Shown here: in pieces, positions 42,380 to 52,335 of the stretch
How the letters are laid out: every line of letters starts with the position of its first letter
How positions within the stretch are numbered: the stretch's first letter is position 1
From: Lucifuga dentata
Lineage: Eukaryota > Chordata > Actinopteri > Ophidiiformes > Bythitidae
DNA: 64,000 bases
Direction of reading: 5' to 3'
Assembly (NCBI GenBank): GCA_014773175.1
Contig: VXCM01002232.1
Coordinates: 52,535-116,534, forward strand
Position numbers and translations under genes: made by a program
The notes under the pieces: generated by a model
Databases searched by the model: none
The model's input: only the letters and a program-made list of their open reading frames with translations
What the model was told of the DNA's origin: nothing

Positions 42380-42670
42380 GGCATTTACATTTTTTATGTT
42401 GCTGTAGCGCCACCTATAGGACAAATGACATGAGATTTGCAGGATTGCTCAGGGTTGATATATGCATGTCTGTGGTTGTAAGTGCACAATGTAAAATAGG
42501 CCATGACTACAAGAATTTGGCAATTAATTACAGGAAAACATTAAGGAATATCAAAAAACAAATGAGTGTCTGTTTTTCCAACTCATCCAGATATGTCATG
42601 CATTAAATTTCATGAAGATTGGGTGGAATTTGTAAGAGAAGTGGTAAGATGCTGCAAACTGAAAATGACA
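42380..42670 (+). repeat. dispersed repeat with GTAGCGCCACCTATAG
   Basis: Contains GTAGCGCCACCTATAGGACAA (42405) and, further on, ATTTCATGAAGATTGGGTGG (42607) and TTTGTAAGAGAAGTGG. This word order is remembered from a common fish dispersed repeat. The first word is inverted at 24.1 kb. Confidence 0.5.
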
Positions 42671-42721
42671 AGTAATCTGTAAAGGTAATGAGTCTGACCT
42701 TTACTGATCTATGTAATTCAT

Positions 42722-42783
42722 TTAGCTTCTAGCTTTAGCTTCTCGCTTTAGTTTCTCGCTGTAGCTTCTAGCTTTAGCTTCTA
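42722..42783. repeat. 13-bp minisatellite TAGCTTCTAGCTT
   Basis: Five units of (T)AGCTTCTAGCTT / AGTTTCTCGCTG type. Confidence 0.85.
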
Positions 42784-42878
42784 CTTTTCTGGAGTTATCA
42801 GCCAAAATGTGAAGCTTTTTTTTGCTGGCTTAGTGCTTATCTGCCTGGTCGTGCATTTACCAAACTGATAATAATGAT

Positions 42879-42887
42879 CATATATAT

Positions 42888-42921
<34 letters not shown>

Positions 42922-42930
42922 TTTTTTTTT
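42879..42930. repeat. (TA)n array followed by T10 and C5
   Basis: About 20 TA units with one AA interruption, then T and C runs. Confidence 0.95.
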
Positions 42931-43108
42931 CCCCCACTATGTCCTCGCTGTGGGAGACATTTGGCCCAAACTGTGACAGTCTCCACTCTCAGCTAAGTCG
43001 GCTACATCACAGTCAACTGAATGGACATTTTATTTTTTCTATACTTTTTTTAATTTCTGAGCAAGAGCACTTGAGTGCATCACATATGTTAATTATTATT
43101 TCAGAAAT

Positions 43109-43252
43109 GGAAAGCGGGAGCTTTCCATTTCTTATGAGTTGCACCTGAAGGCAGCAAAACCACCGAGGTGTGGGTGAGGTNGAAAGCTCCCGCTTTCCAT
43201 TTCTTATGAGTTGCACCTGAAGGCAGCAAAACCACCGAGGTGTGGGTGAGGT
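43109..43252. other. 72-bp duplicate around an N with inverted hairpin loop
   Basis: Both copies share TTTCTTATGAGTTGCACCTG through GGTGTGGGTGAGGT. The first copy starts with the hairpin GGAAAGCGGGAGCTTTCC, the second with its reverse complement GAAAGCTCCCGCTTTCC after the N at 43181. Likely an assembler walking a palindrome in both directions. Confidence 0.8.
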
Positions 43253-43599
43253 AAGCAACATCTTTTACCGCTTTGTTTTTGTTGTATGGAAATCGAGACT
43301 GTATTCTGATCACGATTCCTCACAGAATGACACGAGTACAAGTTTCCGAGTTGTATAGAAAAGGAAAAAAATGACTTGTTAGGGAGGAGATTTTTTTTTC
43401 ACAGTAAACCATTGACATCACATCTCACCAACCTGTCACTTTTTTTTAAATCTCACCCTCTCACTTCTGCACAAAACATTCTCTCNCCCCCGTATGTTTC
43501 ATTGAGCGGATCCCTGAAGCTGCATCCAGCTTGTGTAAATCCTCCTCTCTTAATTAAGATTTCTCTCACCCCTCTCCTCGTCTATCCTACCTCGGCCCT

Positions 43600-44110
43600 C
43601 AGCACTGCCTGAAAACTTCTGCGGCTGACATGAAATCAATGTGAGCGGGGCGCTGGGGCCCAGGTATTGGATTCCAGGTGGGCCCCAGAGGCGCACCGGC
43701 CGGCCCCTGGCTGCCCGCGCCAAGCTGTCCGCAACCGTTAGCCCGCCGCATCCGAGATGTGAAGTCTTTGGCTGCCGGATAAAAATGTCAAGCACTAATA
43801 GGTTCCATTGTGATTAGCCGAGGCGGAGCTCACAAATCCTCGGTAGAAAATCTGTTAGGAGCGATCTTTACAAGGTCTTAGGGTTTGTCCGCCGCATCAC
43901 ATCAGCAGCGCTTTCTTATTTTTTATTAGCCTCTGCTCATCCTCTGAGGGGGGGGAGGAGGGGGCTAGGAATGGAGGTGATAAATAAATAATTGTTTGAA
44001 CTTCAGTCAATTAAAAAATAAGAAAAAATGGACTGCGGAGCTCGGCTCAGAATATTCATGAAGCATCGGGCTCCTTTGTTACCCCGGGATGCTCTTGTTT
44101 TCAGGGATTT
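43600..44110. promoter_or_regulatory. strong candidate conserved noncoding element
   Basis: A GC-rich unique island. CTGGGGCCCA at 43653-43662 and TGGGCCCCAG at 43679-43688 form a perfect 10-bp inverted repeat. Then come GCCGGATAAAAATGTCAAGC (43774), ATTGTGATTAGCCGAGG (43809) and TTATTTTTTATTAGCC (43917). An 81-codon minus frame covers part of it but lacks any domain. Enhancer-like by composition. Confidence 0.4.
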
Positions 44111-44828
44111 GTTTTATCCCCTATGAAAGTGCTACCAGGTAGAAAAACACAATTTGCACTTTGTTGTTGAGGATTTGGACTCACCTGACTTTTACTCTTT
44201 TGTTATTTTGCCTCAGAGTTGTGTGAGAATTTGGGCTGGGATTCCGACCTTTCGAGCTGGAAGGTATCAAACTGAGAGAAACATAATTTATGTATGTTTT
44301 GTAATCATCTGGAGATTGCTGCAGGACTCTGAGGGTTTGATGAAAATTGTTAAACAGCAGGAAAAATAAAGAAACGGACAAAATTTTATTAACTGCAGAA
44401 AATTCGAAAACTTCTCACAAGTCTTCAGAGAGAAGCACTTTTTTACTGCCGCACATTTATCTGAGGGCTCAGTTACTTATTACTTTAGTTACAAGGTACT
44501 TTGCAGATTCATACTTTATACTTAGCATTAGTTTATATGGATGGTATTGGGTAAAAATCTCCAAAATGTCAACTTTTCAGGAACTTTCAGGAACCTTTCT
44601 TCTTTCTTTCTTCTGTCCTGCTTTCTTTTCCCTTTCTTCTTTCCTTTTCTTCCATTTTTTTCTTTCTGCTTTTCTGATATTTGTAGGAAATTCCTCAAGT
44701 TTCTTCATCTTATCAGCTAAAACAGAACCCTACAAACACAGACAATAAATATAGGATTGACTGCCAAATTTCAGAGTAATTTCTAATCTTTCACCTTTGA
44801 TTCTGGCTCTTAATCAGAGAATCTCCCT
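44110..44828. other. intervening DNA with repeat traces
   Basis: 44468-44530 (CAGTTACTTATTACTTTAG, GTACTTTGCAGATTCATAC) is a fragment of the ACTTAAGTAC-type repeat. 44595-44685 is pyrimidine-rich. The 133-codon frame across them is an artefact of low complexity. Confidence 0.5.
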
Positions 44829-44875
44829 AAAAAAAAAAAAAAAAAAAAAAAAAAANAAAAAAAAAAAAAAAAAAA
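44829..44875. repeat. poly(A) tract with single N
   Basis: A runs around an N at 44856, about 46 bp in total. Confidence 0.95.
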
Positions 44876-45084
44876 GCCCTCAAAGGCGACATTAACAACT
44901 TGTTTTTCCTTCCAGGTCATCATCTTGTTGTACCTGCTGCAGCTCAGGTCAGCTTTGCATAATGAAGAAAAATAATCACGATTATTCAGTAACATGCAAA
45001 ACTGTGCAATAACAGGGATTTTACAAACTTGCGTGTCACATTATGTGAGGTAATAAAATCCTCATCTTTAAATGATTAATTATT

Positions 45085-45258
45085 AATTTAATTATTTATT
45101 GTATTACAGGGTGTTTCTACCGAGTGTAAATGCCAACCTTAATGTGAATACAATGATGATGTGAACATGTTTACATGCTAATATTTGTCTTCTAACATGC
45201 TAAATCTTACTAGACCTATAACATGCTAACTGTTGGTATGTTAATGTTAGCATTTAGC
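45085..45258. repeat. dispersed repeat, paralogue of 9.2 kb
   Basis: Nearly the same sequence as 9225-9415, ending TTAGCATTTAGC immediately before the TTAA of the following MITE. Confidence 0.8.
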
Positions 45259-45969
45259 TTAAAGGATCATACGACCCATTTTGCACATTTGAGCCTAATA
45301 TATTCAATTTTCATACATGTAATGTTACTGACAATCATTTCCCAAAGCATACTACTGGAATGGTGAATTAAAAATGTTTTTCCTACCTTCCAGACCACCA
45401 CTGGTTTCAGTTCATTCTGGTACACTATTAAAATCAACTTGTTGATACTTGAAATGTTCTTGAGATAGGTAATCCATCATTGCAAACAAGACGTGTATTC
45501 AGATTTTTTCATACTTTCATAATTTTAGCATTTAAGTGCAATAAAAAGTGTGGAGTGAATGTATGTCTCCACTGGGGAATACAGTCCCAAAAGAAGACCT
45601 GCGTTTATGAAAAATCTTAACTGTGACTTCATAAGGCTGTGTAACTATTAGCAGGAGAAACATTGATTTTTAAGGTGGGTGTATCNCTGTGACTTCATAA
45701 GGCTGTGTAACTATTAGCAGGAGAAACATTGATTTTTAAGGTGGGTGTATCGATTCAATATATGATTTTGAAAGAGATTTTACAAAATATCAGGAAAACT
45801 GAAATATAGTTTTATTCTTTGGGAAATGGTTGTCAGTAACATAACGTATGAAAATTGAATATATTAGGCTCAAACATGCAAAANTTGGGAAATGGTTGTC
45901 AGTAACATAACGTATGAAAATTGAATATATTAGGCTCAAACATGCAAAATAGGTTGTATGGCCCTTTAA
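45259..45969 (+). mobile_element. TTAA-MITE copy, subfamily B, inflated by two joins
   Basis: Starts TTAAAGGATC and ends GGCCCTTTAA. Two 65-bp direct duplicates around N (45621-45751 and 45819-45949) add about 132 bp, so the true element is about 579 bp. Inner ends TTCATACATGTAATGTTACT and AGTAACATAACGTATGAA are inverted. Subfamily B is marked by CTAATATATTCAATTTTCAT. Confidence 0.9.
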
Positions 45970-46374
45970 TCTGTAAATATCAAGTATTGTGATATCAGGT
46001 TTGTCAGATACCTACAGTACAATGAATGAATGCCTGCTAAGTTGTAGCGCTAAGACAAGCAGGAGTACAGAGACAGAAACGCATCATCAACTTGCCATTT
46101 GTCTCCTCTGGATTATAGACACGTCTATAGCTAGCATATAGCTAGCATCTATAGCTAAGTCCTAGCAGCAGTCAAATTCATGATTTTGTCCCAAAGTTTT
46201 GTCTTTGTTGACATAACTGATCTCGATTGGTCATCTGTGGACCTGCAATCTAGCACCATACTTTGGACTGAAGAGTGATGATTTTGTCATAATTCCTTCA
46301 CAGTTTTTGGCATCTGAACCAAAATTGCCGTCTATACAAGCCTTCAGTTAACAAATTTCCAACCAAACAGGACA

Positions 46375-46619
46375 TTAAAGGGCCGTACCAGTGGTTTTGC
46401 AAGTTTCAGCCCAGTAAATATTACCTGCATACACATTACATTACTGACAACCATTTTAAAAAGCATATTACTGGAGGAGTAAATTTTATCATAGTTTTTC
46501 CTGCCTTCCAGGCAGCCATTAGTTTCAGTTCATTCCACTACACTATATAAAAAAAAATCAAGTTGTAGAGAGTTGAAATACACTTAATAATCGATAATCC
46601 ATCACAGCGAACAACACAC

Positions 46620-46694
<75 letters not shown>

Positions 46695-46735
46695 TTTTCT
46701 TTTTATTGAAGTTACTTAATTTTAAATCTCTGTTT
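46375..46735 (+). mobile_element. TTAA-MITE left half with (ATT)20
   Basis: TTAAAGGGCC start, inner CACATTACATTACTGACAAC, CCTGCCTTCCAGGCAGCCAT and AATCCATCACAGCGAACAAC. The interior then dissolves into (ATT)20 at 46621-46680 and TTTA units to 46697, then GAAGTTACTTAATTTTAA. No right end follows. The mirror-image half is at 47236-47513. Confidence 0.82.
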
Positions 46736-46971
46736 TTCTTCTGTGTTCAGGTTCCCAACATCGTAGCGTTTGATTGCGATATCGCTCAGCAGATGAATGT
46801 TAAATCTGTCTTCTGCATTTTCATGCAATTAAAACTCCTGAGTGAGCTGAGAATTCTTCCCGGCAGTGCATTCATGCACTATGGTGAAGAACAGACAACA
46901 GAGACTTAACATTCAGCTGCGAGTGGCATTGCATTTACAAGCTATGATGTTGGGAATCTGAACACAGACGA
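46735..46971. mobile_element. foldback element with arms of about 80 bp
   Basis: The left arm begins CTGTGTTCAGGTTCCCAACA, and the right arm ends in its inverse, TGTTGGGAATCTGAACACAG. The arms extend inward through CAGATGAATGTTAAATCTG and AGACTTAACATTCAGCTG. A third, directly oriented arm lies at 47094-47235. No coding capacity. Confidence 0.75.
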
Positions 46972-47093
46972 CAACAGGAATGACCCATTCAATGCTGTTG
47001 TATAAAGTAGATTTAATAACAGTCTAACTACTTGGAGGCTAGCTGAAATTTCTTTTGTTACCTCTTCAATTGTCTAATTCATCTTTTTTAAGA

Positions 47094-47235
47094 TTGTTTG
47101 TCTTCTGTGTTCAGCGTCCCAACATCACAGCGTGTGATTGAGATGTCATTCAGCAGCTGAATGTTAAATCTCTGTTTTCAGTTTTTTACCAAAGCATGTG
47201 AATGCACCGCCAGGAAGAATTCTCTGACCACATTT
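47094..47235 (+). mobile_element. single arm of the foldback element
   Basis: CTTCTGTGTTCAGCGTCCC, GCAGCTGAATGTTAAATCTC and GCCAGGAAGAATTCTCTG match the right arm of 46735-46971 in opposite orientation. Confidence 0.75.
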
Positions 47236-47513
47236 TTAACTGAATTAAAATGCTAAAATTAAGCAACTTTGACAAATAATAACAACATGTGGTTCTGTGC
47301 TGGATTCCTTAATCACAAGCATGTTTTAAGTCTCTACAAGTTGATTTTATAGTGTAATGAACTGAAACCAATGGCTGCCTGGAAGGTAGGAAAAACAATC
47401 TGAAAATTTACCGCTCCAAGTGCTTTGGGAAGTGGTTGGGCAGTAATATAATGTGTATGTGGGGGGGTATTTATTGGGCTCAAACATCCAAAACCACCAG
47501 TATGATCCTTCAG
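47236..47513 (-). mobile_element. TTAA-MITE left half in inverse orientation
   Basis: Contains GGATTCCTTAATCACAAGC, AATGAACTGAAACCAATGGC, TGGAAGGTAGGAAAAAC and ends CACCAGTATGATCCTTCAG. It is the reverse complement of the 46375-46735 half, so the two frame a palindromic arrangement of about 1.1 kb. Confidence 0.82.
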
Positions 47514-47689
47514 AGTCTTTAAGATTGAGATAGTTGACTGTTAATGTAAATGTGTAATGGAGCAACAGAAGATTCATTTCTGGATTCTGGATACAAAGTC
47601 AGACGGCTGCAGGAAGAGCAAAGTGAATGCAATACAGCACATGCTGTGCAAAAACTCACTATCCTCGTACCTGTTACGAGTGTCTGATC

Positions 47690-47800
47690 AGGTGTGGAGG
47701 TGGGTAAATTCACGTGTGTTACATGTTGATGTCAACATGTCAGAAGTAAAGGACCAGTCAGATCTTTCAGGGCAGTTCAGGACCTATGGGTTTATCTGAA
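47690..47800. repeat. dispersed repeat shared with 55.56-55.68 kb
   Basis: GGTAAATTCACGTGTG, TACATGTTGATGTCAACATGT, AGGGCAGTTCAGGACCTATG and GAATACATTTTTATAAGCATC align in order with 55561-55680. Confidence 0.65.
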
Positions 47801-48034
47801 TTGAATACATTTTTATAAGCATCAGCACACAAATATCACACAACTTTTGCAGGTACTGAGAAACCATTAACTGATTTATTCTTAATTTAGCTGAAGTTCA
47901 GTTTTTACATAAAACACCATCAGGTATTGTGCTTAGTAAACTCAGGAGAAAATGTGGCTTTTGTATGGATATGTGATATATTGAGTAAATGATAAATGTA
48001 CCTTAGACATATTTCTAGACATATATGTTAGACA

Positions 48035-48115
48035 TATTAAATAACTTTGACAAAAAATAAAAACAATGTATGATTCATTGTGCTGGATTCCTTAATCTCA
48101 AACATGTTTTCAAGT
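48035..48115 (-). mobile_element. short TTAA-MITE internal fragment
   Basis: ACTTTGACAAAAAATAA and GTGCTGGATTCCTTAATCTC repeat the internal segment at 47266-47325. About 80 bp remain. Confidence 0.6.
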
Positions 48116-48399
48116 CAAGTTTTGGCATTTTTGACAATTCAACACAAACACCTGCTTTATTACACCAAATATAAGGGATTCTAACAAAACATCATACGTC
48201 TCATTTAATGAAGGATCTTCCAGCTCTAAAGGACAAAGTCACCTCATCCTCAGTCAAACACTCCAATATTTCCTGCAGGGTTTCACGTTCCTCTTCACTT
48301 TCTTTTTTTAACCCCCCCATCCCTCCATCCTCGTCCAAACCTTCGAACAGATGTTAAAAACATTACGAAACACAGCCAACAATAAAAGACCCAGTGTAA

Positions 48400-48705
48400 G
48401 TTTTCCAAGAGTGCAAACAAAAGAATGTTTTAATGGCAGCGCTTTAAGAGGAAAAATGTTGGACTGCTGGAGAAATTCAATTACACCGTGATTGAGTGTT
48501 GACATTTCTGAGGCCGTAAGACAGGAAATTCATTAAAAGCAGAACAGCTTGGGAGGGAAACTCCACCAGCTGTAAAAGAATCCGCCGGTGCGAGGTGATT
48601 ATGGAACGGATCGCTGCTCGGGTCAGCCCACCACTCGCTTACAGCCAATTTTGGATATTTAGAGACAGCAGCACCACCACAGCTCACATATTGATTGAAA
48701 ATAAT
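48400..48705. promoter_or_regulatory. candidate conserved noncoding element
   Basis: A unique block with GAAATTCAATTACACCGTG (48472), GAAATTCATTAAAAGCAG (48524), GAGGTGATTATGGAACGG (48592) and CATATTGATTGAAAATAATCC (48687). Moderate motif density, no frame. Confidence 0.32.
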
Positions 48706-48725
48706 CCACCTGGGATTTCCAGAAC

Positions 48726-49283
48726 TAGAATTCACATCTGTATATGGAAGGTATGGAGGGGGGGCCTGATATTCACAGCATCCAGGCTCTACACTGCAAA
48801 AAATATCAATGTTTGAATGGAGTCTTATTTCCTTTTAAACCTGACGTTCTTTCAATCTGTTTGCAGTATAAATCAACTTGTTTCAGGAACTTCTAAACAT
48901 GATTGCAGTGCATTGATCTCCTATTATTCTTATTCTGTCTTTTTTTCCAGATCCTGATGCTCATTTCTAAAAGCAAAATTAATTGCAGGGCATTCCGGAT
49001 CAAACTTAATTGCTATCAAAACCATGATTATTAACAATGGATTGAAACTATTTTTTTCTTTTTCTAGCAGGTCTTTTTGTCACTTTTTAAAAAAAAAATA
49101 TATTGTATTTAATTTATTTTTTGCAGTAGGCATGTGTGAAAGAATCAGAAACTGAGTATAGAAGAACTTTTAGGATGTTTAGGACTCCATTACTGGATAA
49201 AACAACTTTTATGGACATTCTTTACAGTGTAGAGTTCACATCTGCATCAGGGGGTTTGGGATATTCACAACATTCAGGCTCTA
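48726..49283. mobile_element. CACTGCAAAAA-family MITE flanked by a 50-65-bp duplication
   Basis: The MITE begins TACACTGCAAAAA at 48790 and has TTTTTTGCAGTA at 49118-49129, with a second partial right part to about 49228 (TTAGGACTCCATTACTGG). Before it, 48732-48791 reads TTCACATCTG...GATATTCACAGCATCCAGGC. After it, 49233-49283 reads TTCACATCTG...GATATTCACAACATTCAGGC. The flank is therefore duplicated on both sides. Confidence 0.65.
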
Positions 49284-49369
49284 ATGTTTCTACATGTGGG
49301 GGGCGGGGGTGTTGGAATAACGTGAGGCATTGATTCTGACATGCATGGTATTGTAATAAACTAATCTGG

Positions 49370-49460
49370 GGGAAAAAAAAGTGATTACGAATGAGACAGA
49401 GCCATTTGTAAGCAATTTATGAGGAGCGTCTAATCATTAAGCAAGCTTACAGCAAGGTCA
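49370..49460. promoter_or_regulatory. short candidate conserved noncoding segment
   Basis: GTGATTACGAATGAGACAG, AGCAATTTATGAGGAG and GTCTAATCATTAAGCAAGC in 80 bp, without repeat similarity. Confidence 0.28.
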
Positions 49461-50460
49461 GGTCAACACTCGCAGAGAGGAACGGAGAAGTTCTTTTTTT
49501 TTTTCCTTTTCTTTGGACAAAATAGGATCATGTTGCAGCCATTTTTTTTCCCTCAAGTTTCCTCCATCAAACTGGACCATTTTCATTTTTTTGTCCCATT
49601 TTGGCTGCTGATCTTATCAGGAAATCTGGAAAAAGAATTTCATGGTTTACAGGAAATGGTTTAAAGAATGCATCAAATTGAAGGGATAAGCAATGTTAAA
49701 ACACATCCAGATCCAATTTTTCCTGTAATATCTCATATTGCTGCTGCTACATGAAGATCTGGTATCTCTAAGCTGTCAGGCCATAATTTTAACTTTACCA
49801 CCTTTCATTTGACACTTTCAGATTTTTCCAAACCCAAATAAGTCCCAGCTCAGTTTCAGTTTAAACCTTCTGAAGTCACTGATTTTCAAGGAATAACTGT
49901 GACTCCAGTGTAATAAATTTTTAATACAAAATTCAAAAATCCCCAAAATAGATCTTTGTTGGGAAAAAAAATGAGAAAAAAAATGGTTTTCATGGGGGGG
50001 TNAAAAAAAAAAAAAAAAGGAAATACATTTTTGAAAAACAGAAATAAAAAGTCTCAAAGAATCTAGAAAATTCTTGAAAAATTTAAATCTTGATTTTACA
50101 AAATTCTTCTGTGCTTGATTGTCATGTGATCCATTTTTGACCTTCACACTCGCAAGGCGTCCATCAGTTTCCACGGTGACACTGTTTACGGTAGAGAGAG
50201 GTGAATGTGTCCCACCTCGATACGGCGCGCCCTCTACAGCTGATAATGTGACTTCACAGCGTGCGTCACGCCATAGTGAAGGCGTAGTGGGTGTGGAAAC
50301 GGGCCGTGGTTATTTCCCCCCCTCTGGTGGGCCGTGTGACTGAGGCATTCTGGGACTGAAACATGAGCGTTTACAGCTACGCTCACATAATCACAGAGTT
50401 ATTACAGCTCTTTATGCTATCCCTCAAATCATCTTTTCACTCCTCAACATCTGGTCCATT
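49460..50460. other. intervening DNA with gapped homopolymer
   Basis: T-rich start, G7-T-N at 49996-50002 followed by poly(A), then a GC-richer segment (50110-50350) with the AscI word GGCGCGCC at 50223-50230. No gene or repeat recognised. Confidence 0.45.
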
Positions 50461-50463
50461 CCA

Positions 50464-50464
<1 letters not shown>

Positions 50465-50502
<38 letters not shown>
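50465..50502. repeat. (CA)19 microsatellite
   Basis: Uninterrupted CA run. Confidence 0.98.
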
Positions 50503-50503
<1 letters not shown>

Positions 50504-50504
50504 T

Positions 50505-51365
50505 ATATGGCCCAATCAGAGCATATTTCTGCTCTGCTTGGATCAGTGTGTCACTTTTTTAATATTATGGTGTTATATCAAATATTTTAAATGATCTGTT
50601 CATGTTCCATCACTGATCTAATGGAAATTTCTCACTGGAAAATAAAAAAAAAGTGCAATGGACTTTTCTTATCTTCTTTATTTTGCCAAATTTATCATTG
50701 TCATTATTAATGTGGAGCCTGTTGGTGTTTGTAGGGGAGAAAATTTTTTTCCAGAAATGGTCTCCTCATTAATAATTTCAGCCCTCATATCAGTTTTGTA
50801 TTTCATCCACTTAATTACTTTAATTTCTTTCCTCAGATTAGAAATCAAATGCACTCTTTGATTACTTCCTTTGCAGTTGACTTGTACATTATTTTTTATA
50901 CTTATTTAGTGGTTTATTTGACAGGGATGAGAACCAGTTAAACACTTATACAGCATGTACCGAAAATAAAATAAACCAAATAAACTAATTCAAACAATTT
51001 CAGATTATATACACTATATAAAAATGGTGTTAGAAACCTGTGAAATAAGCTTAATATTTGTAAGATTTTATGCTCATTTTAAGGAAAATGAGCATACAAC
51101 CTCCTGTAGCTCTCTCCTGTAGCCAGAAATGACTTGACAAAATTGAGATTTTTTAAGCAAAAAAAAAAAAAAANAAAAAAAAAAAAAAAAACTAAAAATC
51201 TAAAAATTCAAGTTAAATCATTATTTGTCTTTTGATTCAGGTCATTTTAAGAGGCAACATCTTAAAACAGGACGGCAATTTCTGCTTCTGAAAATCTCCA
51301 CATTTCTACCACATCTATAAATAAACAGATTTGTTGCTTGTTGTTTAAGAGCGAGTGTGAAGAAC
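50505..51365. other. AT-rich intervening DNA
   Basis: Nothing recognised except poly(A) with an N at 51174. Confidence 0.45.
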
Positions 51366-51369
51366 TAAT

Positions 51370-51600
51370 TCAAAAATTAAACACGTGACGGAAGAATTTT
51401 CTAGCATCACGTGTCACTTTCTTGATTGTAATGCACTGATCTGCCTCATTCCGTCTTGTTTCAGGATCCTGACATTCATATGGAAACATGCTGAAATCAT
51501 CTTGCAGCTGGCAGGCTGTTTCTTTCAGAGAAGAAGACTTTTAGGTTTTGATAACAGACGTAAAGACTTGACGTTTGGGCTTTTTTGCATTGTGTTGGGT
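51370..51600. mobile_element. CACTGCAAAAA-family MITE fragment
   Basis: TGCACTGATCTGCCTCATTC, CTTGTTTCAGGATCCTGACA, GAAGACTTTTAGG and TTTTTTGCATTGTG follow the family order. The right end is degraded and the left end unclear. Confidence 0.45.
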
Positions 51601-51639
51601 GTCAGTAGTAATTTGTGGCTCAGGCTCTGAGCTGCTCGG

Positions 51640-52335
51640 GCTGCAGCTCTAATTGCGTGAACGGGCTGATTTGTAGCTGCCGCTGAACAATGCTGAGGTT
51701 CGCCGCCATTGTCTGAACAAAGGGCTCGCTCGGTCAGTCACACTAATTTAAGCCGCACCCAGCCGTGTAAAAATTGGGAAATAAAAATCCGAGGGAGTAA
51801 GAACGCGACACCTGACACGCGGGTTATTTATGGATTACATTTCTGTATATTTCATTTTATTCTCTTTGTCTAATTGGCACAATTAGAAGGAGCGCTGGCT
51901 CCTTCTCGGGGCGCTGGCGGGGAAAGTGGCGGCAGGGGGCCCATTCCAGTGAGTGGCCCTGAATCTCCAGAGAGCGCTGAAGGATGAAGGTGTCCACGGA
52001 CGGGCCCATAAAGGCCAAAGCCTCTGCTGGATTTTTTTTTTTTCTTTTTTTTTCATATTTCCAGGACCAGCATTCTCAGTAAAACCAGTCTGGTTCCTCT
52101 GTGAGCACTTATCACCTGTAATGAACAGAGCTGAGGCTCGACCCCGCCACACCACCAGACACTCTCACCCATTCGGCTGCGATTGCCGGCCGAATGCAGC
52201 GGAGCCTTTTTTAAAAACCGGGCCCCGACTCCGGCTCTGTTTTCTTTGGCCCCCGCTCGCTCGTATCAACTCAACCTTGCAAAGGGAAATCAATCACAGC
52301 AGAGCCATTCAACCTCCTCAATATGAACTAATTTG
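51640..52335. promoter_or_regulatory. strong candidate conserved noncoding element
   Basis: The largest GC-rich unique island. SOX-like cores lie at 51687-51692 (ACAATG), 51707-51712 (CATTGT) and 51716-51723 (AACAAAGG). A perfect 7-bp inverted repeat CTAATTG-GCA-CAATTAG at 51870-51886 is a paired homeodomain-type site. Then a GC-rich stretch holds GGGGCGCTGGCGGGGAAAG. Frames of 90-127 codons overlap it but show no domain and contain a T/C-rich tract. An enhancer or CpG-rich element is favoured. Confidence 0.42.

Noticed and set aside
44347..44748. 133-codon plus frame with hydrophobic end
   Set aside because: The Phe/Leu/Ser-rich tail is a translated pyrimidine tract and the middle is a repeat fragment.
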